A DNA stretch of 64,000 nucleotides. It comes from Deroplatys truncata (Eukaryota; Arthropoda; Insecta; Mantodea; Mantidae). The translations under genes were made by a program, and so were the position numbers. Where the stretch lies: the NCBI GenBank assembly GCA_030765065.1, contig CM060975.1, positions 262,765,816 through 262,829,815 on the forward strand. The letters run 5' to 3'. Below the pieces are notes generated by a model. The model saw only the letters and a list, made by a program, of their open reading frames with translations, had not been told where the DNA came from and made no database searches. Numbering within the stretch: position 1 is the stretch's first letter; each line of letters opens with the position of its first letter. Positions 13,001-22,657 of this stretch are shown piece after piece.

Positions 13001-13690
13001 GATACATATTGGAAGCTTTCACCACTATTCCAGGCAGAATTATGTGCTATCAGGCTTGTATAGAGGCGAGTGCGGACAGGTGCTACAGGAATTGTATCTG
13101 TATACACTCGGATAACCAGGCAGCACTGCGGGCATTAACAGCACCCTTCATGAGATCAAAGATCGTTAAGGAATGTCGAGAAGCCCTAAAAAGGCTAGGG
13201 AAATGCAATAAACTTACTCTAACAAGGATCCTTGGCCTCATTGGGATATTGGAAATGAAAATGCACAGAGGCTGGCTAAAATGGGAGCGCAGGCCCCATT
13301 TATAGGACCAGAACCGATCTTGGGTATCACCAAATTAATGGTAAAGACAAGTCTATTAAACTGGATTCTAAGACAGCATATAGAATACTCGAAACATATC
13401 AAGGAAAAAAGACACGGAAAGTTAATGATGCCACAGCCATGTCTTAAAACGAGTACTGTAGTCCTTAAATTAAGTAGGAAGCGGATGAGGTTCATGCTGG
13501 GTTTGAGGACTGGTCATGGAAATTTTAAAAAACACCTGCAGATAATGGGGCTTTCAGAAGACCTAAGATGGAGGATGTGTGGTGCAGAGGAAGAAACGGT
13601 CTTGCACTTGATACAATATACAATAAATTTGGGACTGTTAACCCAAATGAGACAGTATCTAATAAAAACCTAACCAATGAACTGAGACTA
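10100..13690 (+). pseudogene. LINE ORF2 pseudogene (endonuclease, RT, RNase H)
   Basis: A non-LTR retrotransposon polyprotein in fragments over several frames. Endonuclease: LQISLQHSKWGSAALQRLL (about 10,117), LLVGCDANAYNLVWGS (about 10,500) and SLSDH (about 10,728). Reverse transcriptase: VVFIPKPGKLDY (11,626), AYQKGKSCET, FLYIEGAFNN at motif A (about 11,892) and QADN at motif C (about 12,150). RNase H: CFTDGS (about 12,932), HSDNQAALRAL (about 13,103), then GNENAQRLAKMGA. A Cys/His-type tail follows (MCGAEEETVLHLI, about 13,578). The domain order and the RNase H suggest the I/R1 group. Both Asp of motif A and one of motif C are lost, and stops and shifts abound: long dead. Confidence 0.88.
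10763..10848. repeat. AT microsatellite with 17-bp hairpin arms inside the LINE
   Basis: AAATTTGTATGTATTGA (10,763-10,779) is perfectly inverted at 10,812-10,828 around an (AT)n core, followed by a second (TA)n run to 10,847. It falls between the endonuclease and RT parts of the LINE, so it arose in or was inserted into the LINE copy. Confidence 0.7.
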
Positions 13691-13880
13691 ATTGCAGTTT
13701 AGGGAGGTGATGATTAAAACGATACGGAGGAAACTGTACAATAAACCTATGGTTCAGTGCGGACAGGTAGGAGTGTGTCCTTTCTGTTCATTTCCTTGTC
13801 AAAAAATGAAAACAAAAAACTACGTCATAATGTTAATGCAACATTGGTATTCCTTGTTCTTTTTTAATTTTCTTCCATAA

Positions 13881-14625
13881 TTATAACGTCTTTAATAATC
13901 TTATGGATGAGTAATATAACAATGGATTAAGAACAATCTACCCTGTTAAAATATAAGGTTCATCAACCAAATTTGCATTTATGTTTACTCTAAGTGTTGA
14001 CTCTTATGTTTTATCTTGGTTAAATTATTTTATTATACGCTACCAAATTTGAAGAACGCCACCATTTAGTACATTCCGGTTTTTAAATCCCTGAAGACTG
14101 TTTTTATTTACAGTACATCAAAGATTTCTCGTAAATAAAACTTTAATATTCATATATGTCTGTATACACAAATATTTAAAACCTGCAAAAACAGCGTTTC
14201 TTATCTTATAGGACGCTTCAAGCCTTTGTACTAAAATAAAAATGTCATCTTTGCTAAACATTCATCGCATGAGTTCTAACTTCAGTAAATTTTATGCTAT
14301 AATTTTTGTAGTTAGTGTTGGCAGTGAAATTACGCCTCCGTGGTTTTCAGACTTAACTTAACCCTCTTTTTAAAACATTTGCAAAAATTTAGTTTTGCAC
14401 AAAGGGAACGTATGATTTGTTAAATATTTATTTTATAATGTCGGTGCTCCTAAATGTAATACATTTCTATCATATAGTACTTAAGGCACCATAATGCCCT
14501 TAATATATATGACCTTCTTTTACCTTTAAGATGGCTGCATGGACTGCAGAAACCTATGATTGAAATTCACCACAAGTTTCTGAGGTTTTAGTATTGCTAC
14601 TTGTTACTTTCTTTACCCCTTTTTT
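13881..14625. other. Anonymous DNA between LINE and SINE
   Basis: No gene or known repeat visible. It may include the LINE 3' untranslated region, whose end cannot be placed. Confidence 0.35.
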
Positions 14626-14631
14626 ATTTGA

Positions 14632-14721
14632 ATTTTTTATTTATGTACGCTCTTTATCTGCTGTGGTCCTTAGCGTCCCATTCTATATTGGGCGTGAAAG
14701 ATCGGTAATTTTGTTCATAGG
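14632..14721 (-). mobile_element. 3' part of a SINE split by the LTR element
   Basis: Matches the 3' half of the SINE at 7,201-7,503 (complement: GATCTTTCACGCCC, then AATGGGACGCTAAGGACC, then an ATAAATAAAA tail). The SINE is interrupted at the TAGG (14,718-14,721) that begins the LTR insertion, and its 5' half resumes at 19,373. Confidence 0.8.
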
Positions 14722-15865
14722 TGCGGCGATCACCTCCTCATCCGTTGCTGTTAGGCTTACCTTGATGCTTCTCCCGTTGCTTCCAGAAGTTCTCAGTGGG
14801 TTGGTTCTCTTCAATTTATCCTCGGCTAGCTGCAGTAATTTTTCTTAAACTATATGGGAGCATGGACTTATCCTCGGTAAAGGAAAACGTAGATCTCGGG
14901 TGGTGATATAGGAAGACATAGACTTGCTTTGTTTATGAAAAGATGACACTGCCGTTTCTTTTTATTTAATTAACACTCGTAGTATACAAAACTGGTATTG
15001 CCGCTGTAAAATACTGTCCACCGCTGTTAAACTATGGCGTGGATATGGCACGAAATATAACTATTCTTATTGTCGCTTTCAGAGTAGCGGATCTTAGGTG
15101 TGTTGCTAAAACTATTTTGATTCCCTGTTTTGGCGCGATATCTCACATATCCTGCAGCATCTCTCCCTGACCACACATGACAAAAACTGCCGAATAAAAC
15201 GCAATGCTAAAATTCCATGATAAAACTGTTGACAATACTGTCTTTTTGGCGCGATATCTCACACATCCTGCAGCATCTCTCCCTGACCACACCTGACATA
15301 AACTGTCCCGAATTTTCCCCAAACAGATCCATTTATAGTCTCAGGCTTCTGAGGCTGCTTCCTTTCCTATTGGTCCATTTTTAGCGCGACTCGACGCGTC
15401 TAACTATTTCGAATAAACTTTCAGGGATCTCATTGGTCCAAGTTTAATATAAATCGCGGCTTTTCCTACATTTACCGTTAGGTTGTCTGTCTCACTCACT
15501 TGGTCACGGCGAATTATCAAATAATGGGACAAAGGCTCTACACCCTCGCTGTAGGAATAATAGCACTGCGACCGAAGAGAGGTAATAAAACTAGGTTTTC
15601 TGCCTTCGAAAGCACTATTCCTGTAGCTAAAACATTCCCTCGTGGACAGTATTTTAACATAGCGCTTAAATTATTTACATTAAACCATTTATAACTACTA
15701 ATATTAGTAACCTAGATAGATACATAACGTTAAATCACCCTTCTTAAAATATACAAGCAGTATGAGAAAAAGATATTTACATAATACGATTTAACATCAA
15801 TAAAAGTTAATTAATAAATTATCTGCAATTACAGTTCTTGGGCTCGGCCTAGAGTTGCCGTTTCA
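14722..15865 (-). repeat. Downstream (3') LTR of the gypsy-type element
   Basis: 1,144 bp. Holds an internal imperfect duplication with 116-bp spacing (TGGCGCGATATCTCACA at 15,131 and 15,247, each followed by TCCTGCAGCATCTCTCCC). In minus reading it begins TGAAACGGCAACTCTAGG and ends GGTGATCGCCGCA. Confidence 0.92.
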
Positions 15866-16279
15866 AATTGCCCTGTTCTGGAAAAGAATAAATTTTTCAG
15901 CACTTGATACAATTTTCTTTTCCAGAATAATTCCTCTGATTATGGCCTTTGTTGGTTTGTTTTGTTGACAGAGACCCTTCGCTATACTGTTCCTTCACAA
16001 GGGTTCTGACAAACCGGTGGTGTTTACATTTGGGTCATTCACTCTACACTTTGTTATGGTTGACCCCCTCTCACCATTTAAAAACAAGTTTTCCGAGAGA
16101 CATTCTTATACACAATACACTTCGCGCACACGAATAACTTGTAACGCAAACAAATACTCTAATACCCAAATTAAGTTCTAAAATTAAATCTATTTACATA
16201 CATATTGGTACATAATTATTATGGATTTATTTATTTCTTTACATCCTTATTTATCGGGTGTATTACCTTTACTATTTAT

Positions 16280-16489
16280 TCACAGGGTTGCTACCTCATT
16301 TCGAGTAACACTAACCTGATTCTTTTCATTACATTCTTCACCCTTCTCATTCTCTAAACATTTGTATGGTTTGAGCAACTGTTTATGATATCTCCCTACG
16401 ATCTTGGAATTCTTTATTTCTTGTAACTCAAATGTATCCGAGCCAAAAATGTTAATCACCCGGTATGGACCTTTAAATAAATTTTCCAT
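16280..16489 (-). pseudogene. Integrase GPY/F tail remnant
   Basis: The 69-residue frame begins MENLFKGPYRVINIFG and continues DTFELQEIKNSKIVGRYHKQLLKPY. The GPYRV signature followed by a TFEL strand and an (H/Y)xxQLKPY-like end is the C-terminal GPY/F module of Ty3/gypsy integrases, thought to help multimerisation and target DNA contact. It is the last coding piece before the 3' LTR, as expected for a pol end. The ATG is just the first Met of a broken frame; upstream integrase is absent. Confidence 0.85.
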
Positions 16490-16549
16490 TCTATGATACC
16501 TCTTATTTTATAATTAATAAAACTAATTTATATGTTTAAAGAAAACTGT

Positions 16550-16891
16550 CAGCATATTGCTAGCATATCAACCAATTAATAATTTACAAATATTGCTAAA
16601 TATAAAAAAAATAATAAATATTCTGACAACAAAAGCTGTTTCAACCTTAAGACAAACTTATTCAAGCAGAAAGAAACTGAAACATATTAATGGCAAAGGT
16701 GTTTCTTGTTCTTCTTCACTATCACTAATGAGCATTTAATACTCAAGTCTCTTTAGTAATGAAAAAAAATGTTCTGCACAACTGCTTAAGATAATTCATT
16801 AATTCACATGGGAAAGCTCTCCTTTCCAGGCACTGTAGAGTCAGGATCAATGATATTATGTCTTTCTTTTTTTTTTTTTCTTTCTTTTTTT
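16550..16891 (-). other. AT-rich non-coding interval between Gag-integrase fusion and GPY/F tail
   Basis: About 340 bp of AT-rich sequence, including an A/G-rich run (plus-strand T/C run at 16,860-16,892), separates two parts of what is normally one continuous integrase C-terminus. It therefore looks like inserted or strongly degraded DNA. The A/G run may also have grown by slippage. Confidence 0.5.
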
Positions 16892-17950
16892 TTATACCCA
16901 TACTAATTCTCCAAGTTCGATCAACCATTTCTTTCGCTTCTTTGTTTTAAATTCCTGCTTTCTTTTCTGCGCCCTCTTTGACATTCTTTCAAAAGCTTCC
17001 TTTAACGTCTCTTCTTCCGTTAGTGTTTTCGGATCTTTAGTTTCTAGTGTCTGTGGTAATTTCCCTTCAAGTGTTTCTATTAACTTCCCCTTCATCAGCT
17101 CAACTAATTTCCCCTCTACATTCTTATCTTGTTCACTTAAGTTTCTTTCTGAGCCCTTAATCTGCTTATTTACGATTCTTTCTAAGTTCTTATTATGCTC
17201 ATTTGATTTCCCTTCTAGATTCTTATCTTGTTCCCTTACGATTCTTTCTAAGTCTTTACTCTGCTCATTTACGATTCTTTCTAAGTCTTTACTCTGCTTA
17301 TTTGATTTCCCTTCTAAATTCTTATCTTGTTCCCTTATGATTCTTTCTAAGTCTTTACTCTGCTTACTTACGATTCTTTCTACGTCCATATTATGCTCAT
17401 TTGATTCCCCTTCTAAATTCTTATCTAGTTCACTTACGACTCTTTCTAAGCCCTTACTCTGCTCCTTTAATTTCCCTTCGAAATTCTTACCTTGTTCACT
17501 TACGATTCTTTCTAAGTTCTTACTATGTTCACTTAAGATCTTACCCCGCTCATCTAAGATTCTTTCTAAGTTTTTATTTTGTTCACTTAAATTTTTTAAG
17601 TTTTTACTCTGCTCATCTATGATTCTTTCTAAGTTCTTACTATGTTCATTTAAACTTCTTTTTGACTCCTTACTCTGCTCATCTATCTTTGCGCTCAACT
17701 GTTGAAGCAATATTAGCAGCTGGTTTTGACCTGCGTCAATGACCTGCTCAATCGGTGATTGCCTTTCTAGCCTAACTTCTACCTCTGCTGCACCCATATT
17801 TTTTCCATCTGTTGTTATGCTGACAATAGCCTCCCCATCCAGTTCTTTCAAATCTTCCCTTGACCTACTCATGGTTCCGTTAGTAAGTTCTACCTCCCTA
17901 GTAATGACTTTACCCCCTCTCAATAACATGTGTTCACAAAACTGAATCAC
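16892..17950 (-). CDS. Gag-like coiled-coil ORF fused to an integrase C-terminal segment
   Basis: A 352-residue open frame, the only long undamaged frame of the LTR element. Residues 1-85 are a non-repetitive N-terminus. About 90-285 are a long coiled coil built from 11-residue repeats of the form EQSKNLERIVx (33 bp at DNA level). The last about 50 residues (SKRAQKRKQEFKTKKRKKW...ELGELVWV) resemble the basic stretch before the GPY/F module of gypsy integrases (K/R-rich, then 'GDxVWV'). The capsid, zinc knuckle, protease, RT, RNase H and integrase core are missing. The simplest reading is an internal deletion joining Gag to the integrase tail in frame. It is probably made from the LTR promoter, and its role, if any, is unknown. 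Start: first Met, 273 bp downstream of the upstream LTR. Confidence 0.75.
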   Translation of the reverse strand: MIQFCEHMLLRGGKVITREVELTNGTMSRSREDLKELDGEAIVSITTDGKNMGAAEVEVRLERQSPIEQVIDAGQNQLLILLQQLSAKIDEQSKESKRSLNEHSKNLERIIDEQSKNLKNLSEQNKNLERILDERGKILSEHSKNLERIVSEQGKNFEGKLKEQSKGLERVVSELDKNLEGESNEHNMDVERIVSKQSKDLERIIREQDKNLEGKSNKQSKDLERIVNEQSKDLERIVREQDKNLEGKSNEHNKNLERIVNKQIKGSERNLSEQDKNVEGKLVELMKGKLIETLEGKLPQTLETKDPKTLTEEETLKEAFERMSKRAQKRKQEFKTKKRKKWLIELGELVWV

Positions 17951-18203
17951 TACTCTGCATGCCTTTTTGTTTGTTTTTGAATAAAAGTTCTAACCTGTAT
18001 TTTTTTCAATGTTAACTGATGCGTTCCGGGTTCGAATCCTGGTGAAGTTCTAGAAGCGATGTTCTCAGCTGTTTTGTTGTCCCACGTAGGTAGACTAGAA
18101 GTTCGCGTTGTAATTTTGTTCTGCTGTGCCCCTTTCCTCTGAAGATTCTTCGTCTGTTCGTTGTTTCCTAGTTCTCCGTTTGTGTCGTTCTTCCCTTCGA
18201 GCT

Positions 18204-18219
18204 CCACGTTATGGCGCCA
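18204..18219 (-). other. Candidate primer-binding site
   Basis: On the minus strand, TGGCGCCATAACGTGG starts 3 bases after the LTR end. A leading TGG complements the CCA of a tRNA 3' end, and TGGCGCC is common in retroelement primer sites. The priming tRNA cannot be named from this alone. Confidence 0.7.
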
Positions 18220-18222
18220 GTT

Positions 18223-19368
18223 TGCGGCGATCACCTCCTCATCCGTTGCTGTTAGGCTTACCTTGATGCTTCTCCCGTTGCTTCCAGAAGTTCTCAGTGG
18301 GTTGGTTCTCTTCAATTTATCCTCGGCTAGCTGCAGTAATTTTTCTTAAACTATATGGGAGCATGGACTTATCCTCGGTAAAGGAAAACGTAGATCTCGG
18401 GTGGTGATATAGGAAGACATAGACTTGCTTTGTTTATGAAAAGATGACACTGCCGTTTCTTTTTATTTAATTAACACTCGTAGTATACAAAACTGGTATT
18501 GCCGCTGTAAAATACTGTCCACCGCTGTTAAACTATGGCGTGGATATGGCACGAAATATAACTATTCTTATTGTCGCTTTCAGAGTAGCGGATCTTAGGT
18601 GTGTTGCTAAAACTATTTTGATTCCCTGTTTTGGCGCGATATCTCACATATCCTGCAGCATCTCTCCCTGACCACACATGACAAAAACTGCCGAATAAAA
18701 CGCAATGCTAAAATTCCATGATAAAACTGTTGACAATACTGTCTTTTTGGCGCGATATCTCACACATCCTGCAGCATCTCTCCCTGACCACACCTGACAT
18801 AAACTGTCCCGAATTTTCCCCAAACAGATCCATTTATAGTCTCAGGCTTCTGAGGCTGCTTCCTTTCCTATTGGTCCATTTTTAGCGCGACTCGACGCGT
18901 CTAACTATTTCGAATAAACTTTCAGGGATCTCATTGGTCCAAGTTTAATATAAATCGCGGCTTTTCCTACATTTACCGTTAGGTTGTCTGTCTCACTCAC
19001 TTGGTCACGGCGAATTATCAAATAATGGGACAAAGGCTCTACACCCTCGCTGTAGGAATAATAGCACTGCGACCGAAGAGAGGTAATAAAACTAGGTTTT
19101 CTGCCTTCGAAAGCACTATTCCTGTAGCTAAAACATTCCCTCGTGGACAGTATTTTAACATAGCGCTTAAATTATTTACATTAAACCATTTATAACTCTA
19201 CTAATATTAGTAACCTAGATAGATACATAACGTTAAATCACCCTTCTTAAAATATACAAGCAGTATGAGAAAAAGATATTTACATAATACGATTTAACAT
19301 CAATAAAAGTTAATTAATAAATTATCTGTAATTACAGTTCTTGGGCTCGGCCTAGAGTTGCCGTTTCA
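18223..19368 (-). repeat. Upstream (5') LTR of the gypsy-type element
   Basis: 1,146 bp, almost identical to 14,722-15,865. It should carry the promoter of the element. CCAAT-type sites (ATTGG on +) lie in both LTRs (15,374 and 15,432 in the other copy). A plus-strand TATAAAT (15,448-15,454 there) points the opposite way from the coding strand and is probably fortuitous or antisense. Confidence 0.92.
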
Positions 19369-19372
19369 TAGG

Positions 19373-19557
19373 CCACTTCATCAGGCTTGAGGTTCTTTCC
19401 CTTGCCGTAAATCTACAACACGGGACAACCGGATTTACTCTCCTTCCGAAGGAAGTCATACTAAGCATTCTTTACGAAAGAAAAAAAAATCCATCGCCCT
19501 CCACTCGCGACCTCTGGAACTAGAGGATAGCATGGTAACCACTACACCATGGAGGAC
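19373..19557 (-). mobile_element. 5' part (tRNA head) of the SINE split by the LTR element
   Basis: On the minus strand starts TTGTCCTCCATGGTGTAGTGG, a clear A-box context of a tRNA-derived SINE. It passes through the B-box region (damaged here) and continues AGATTTACGGCAAGG...CCTCAAGCCTGATG, where the LTR element interrupts. Colinear with the SINE at 7,201-7,503. Confidence 0.85.
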
Positions 19558-19587
19558 AACTTCTGTACCACGTACTAGTGGGTAGAG

Positions 19588-20360
19588 GCAATATTGTATT
19601 CCACCCAACAATTTTGATATAGTTATTTTCACGGAAGTATAAAAAAAATCACTTTTGGGTAAAAGGTCCAAATGAATTTTGTGTAAAAAGAAAGAGAGAG
19701 AGAGACAGCTCAAAAACGAAACGTCGGGTAAATATCCGGTTTTTAAGTTTTGGATCTTCCAAAGATACGATACCACGATTTTCAAGAAAACCCCCTATTC
19801 AAAACTCCGCTTTACATAGAACATTATTCTAAACATTTTCTCAAAAATGGCTCTAATGATATGATTAAAGTAGCATTCATCAAAGAGATTGACACGCTAA
19901 ATAAAATGTGTATCTTGAATTTTTTGGGAATAGCCTATTAAGTCCTAAGTCGGAAAGAATATTGTATAACGTATAACCGGTAAATCATAATAGAAAAAAA
20001 AATTCGACACAAAAGTATAGAAACCCTTAACACACAAGTCATTATCAAATTAGTTTGATTGTGGCATCAACCATTTCAAACACTTCTAAGGTATTTCTCG
20101 TATTGTTTGAGTTTTTAAATCGTTAATTTTTCAAATGCTGTCGCCATTTAGTCTTTTCTCGCGATATTATGGAAAAGAGACCCGCCTTAAACATTTGACT
20201 ATGGTTTTTTTTCTGTATGCCTTTTGTATCTACAACGAAATGTGCAATGAAACTAATCCTACAAAAGTTTATAACAAGAAGACGATAAAAAACATAAGGG
20301 TTTGTAAGAATAGACTGTAGAAAATAAAGTGGATAGAAAATATCACGTGAATGTACGCAT
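19588..20360 (+). repeat. Family A dispersed repeat, near-complete copy
   Basis: Begins GTATTCCACCCAACAATTTTG and carries the family landmarks in order: CAGCTCAAAAACGAAACGTCG, GATCTTCCAAAGATACGAT, CCCCCTATTCAAAACT, CTCAAAAATGGCTCTAATG, TGTGTATCTTGAATTTTTTG and TTTCTCGCGATATTATGGAA. It ends near a TCACGTGAATGTAC block, the counterpart of TCATGTGAGTGTAAC in other copies. About 770 bp, diverged. Confidence 0.75.
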
Positions 20361-22190
20361 ATTTTCATTTTAGTTACAGTAAAACGGATAAGCTTTAGGG
20401 TAGTGCGAGTGCACAGTCATAACATTTCACTACTAGCCGCCACAGGTTCCACAACTAGATGACATATTTACGGTAGTAATTTATATTTTTATTGGTTACA
20501 CTGAAGCATTATTTTCTTGCAAGCCACGAAAAAAGGGCAGGCGGTTTATAACATATACTTGGTATTTTGAGAGATGAAAGCTAAACACAAAAGAAACAAA
20601 ATACAACCCTATGCATAAAGGCTGACTGAGAGCCAATGAACCATAATTTTATTTTCATTCCCTTTTATTTTGTGGCACCGTTCGATACGCCATGAGGCAA
20701 AGGGAGAAAAGGCTTCGGGTTTCTTCAGGTGGAAGGCAAGGGCGCCCTTTTGATTCTGTCTGTACATGTGTGGCTTTACTCTGAAAGCGAAAACAGAGAG
20801 CTGGGATAAACAAGAAGTGACTACATTAGCCTGTCATTCCATGCATTCGTGCATTCTGCGAAGTTTCTCATACTTCGTTGCACTACAAAAGGCATTCTGC
20901 GTCGGCATATATCTTCTGCAAACGAACACCAACAAAATATGCGATACAAAGAACAATGCAACCTATATGTGCTTAGAGGTTTAAAACGACAGAATACTAA
21001 TACATGGCTTTCTCTATCCTTTACTGTCACGGGAAGTATACACATTTATACAAATGAGTTCATGTCTCGATTTACTTTTTAGGGATGGTAAAACATTCCC
21101 AAGAAACAATTATTTAGGAGAATCTTCAGTTGCATTTTTTCCTGATTACCGAAGGGAACCCGGACTGCTTCAGTGAGGATATTTTACCTATCCCCCATAA
21201 GGGGGCATCCCTGGGAGGGAGGAGAAGAAGAGAGTAGACAGGGCGGCCGGAACCAAGAGTGACAGCACAGCAATGACAGGGTCCATACATCTTCTGTCAA
21301 TTCCATTTAATGGTAACATTTTAAGCTTTTCTATAGAACTACTGCACGTGTGACTTCACAGTATATCTATTCGACTCCTTATTAAATGCATTTTTTATTA
21401 AAGCATTAAAGTCTTTCATGGTAAAAGATGTATATGTATAATAAAACTCCAATAAAAAGTTTTCTGTAAAGGTTTTATTTTGTTTAATTCTACCTACCAA
21501 CGTAGGTATATAACTTATTCTGCATCACTGACTTAATTTGTTGTACAACCGTGTACACTCCCATTAAGAAGTAAAGACGGGAAAATGAAACCCTTAGCAA
21601 TTACGCTTCTACTAGTTACGCGCCAAGGAGGGGCAGTACAGGGTTCACATTATTATCATTCTCAATAGCAGAGACTTGAATTGGTACAAGTACGTCGTTC
21701 AAAGATCACAATTGACAAAACGGGCATAAAAATCATTTTAGATGGAATCGGTTTTCCGTCTTTAATGTTTTGGTGGAGTGTACATGCATGAAGTTTCATT
21801 AGCATGTACAGCCTAAGACAAAATCAATTGGCAGGCTCTTGAAGTTTTTGTCTATGGTTAAATCGTTGCCGCGACCAGTTCATAATGGTGTCTCGGGACG
21901 CGTGCTTTTAGCTTCGTTCTATTCTCAACTTTCATATTGAGTTCCAGCCACCAAGCATGCGCTGACAGCCGAGCGGTTATAAGCCGATATGTAGTAATGA
22001 GGCCTACTGAGGTTTGTATCTCAAGCATAGTTTTATTTTTCCACAAAATCCAATGTTTATTATGGATACAATAACATAATGTTCAATTGCTAAGCCTTAT
22101 TTGATTTTATGCCCACATAAAAGCTAACACACATTCCTTTTCGTTTCAAAACTAAATAAGAAATAAGTAAACATTATAGTCCTAAATGAA
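20361..22190. other. Anonymous DNA with a tRNA-like fragment
   Basis: No gene recognised. Around 21,957-22,030, GACAGCCGAGCGGTTATAAG resembles a tRNA-Ser/Leu-type A-box, and a degenerate B-box-like GGTTTGTATCTCAA follows, suggesting an old SINE head. No other structure stands out. Confidence 0.35.
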
Positions 22191-22194
22191 AAAT

Positions 22195-22415
22195 TGAATG
22201 ATACATTTACGCGACTTCCTCTGCCCTCTATGTTTATAAGTGGGAACACAAATTATTCTTATTAAAGCTTAATTTTCTATCCACTACATTTCAATCCAAA
22301 TAAATCTTTGCAGAAATAGCTGCATTACATATTTCGTTATCAATACAAAGAGAAGTGCGACAGTCAGATGCTTAAGAATTGGACGCTATACGCCGGTCTT
22401 AAAATTTATTGTTCT
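22195..22415 (-). repeat. Family A fragment (3' part)
   Basis: Colinear with the 3' part of the family A copy at 60,690-61,500: AATAAATCTTTGCAGAAATAGC, CATTACATATTTCG and GAATTGGACGCTATACGCCGG correspond to AATAAACCTTTGCAAAGATAGC, CATTACACATTTAG and GAACTGCACGCTATGTGCTGA there. Confidence 0.65.
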
Positions 22416-22657
22416 AAACTATAACAGACATAAGCCCAATTACTATGTTCATTAAAAAAATATAGTAACACACAATCATTTACAAATCTAACATACACAA
22501 GAAATAAACAAAAATTATAAGTAGCAATTAAAGTTCCGGAGAAGAGGTACGAAATGAGAAAAAGCAATAAGGAACAAAAACAACTAGAGAAGAAAAGGTG
22601 GCAGGGTAATCATACAATTATTTCTAACTTAAATATTTTTATTATAATTCTATACTA

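Larger units (their letters stand above)
14722..19368 (-). mobile_element. Young non-autonomous Ty3/gypsy-type LTR retrotransposon
   Basis: A 4,647-bp element in minus orientation: two LTRs (1,144 and 1,146 bp) around a 2.36-kb interior. LTR ends are TG...CA, and a 4-bp direct repeat TAGG flanks it (14,718-14,721 and 19,369-19,372). A primer-binding-site candidate lies 3 bp inside the upstream LTR. The interior keeps a Gag-like coiled coil and the integrase C-terminal tail but no capsid, protease, RT, RNase H or integrase core. The LTRs differ, as far as I can see by eye, by one 2-bp indel (near 15,694/19,198) and about one substitution. Insertion was therefore recent, presumably helped in trans by a complete relative. 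Confidence 0.92.

Noticed and set aside
15448-15454. Plus-strand TATAAAT as the LTR promoter
   Set aside because: It points opposite to the Gag-like ORF, integrase tail and primer site, all of which put the element on the minus strand; possibly antisense or chance.
16892-17950. The 352-residue coiled-coil ORF as a host structural protein
   Set aside because: It sits between two nearly identical LTRs, next to a primer site, and ends in integrase-like sequence.
18028-18042. A tRNA gene suggested by GGGTTCGAATCCTGG
   Set aside because: The B-box match is good, but no A-box or pairing stems lie upstream at the right distance, and it falls inside the leader of the LTR element.
17950-18315. A 121-residue minus-strand frame as a separate LTR-element gene
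   Set aside because: It runs across the LTR border and the primer-binding site, where no protein start is expected; at most its downstream part is leader sequence.
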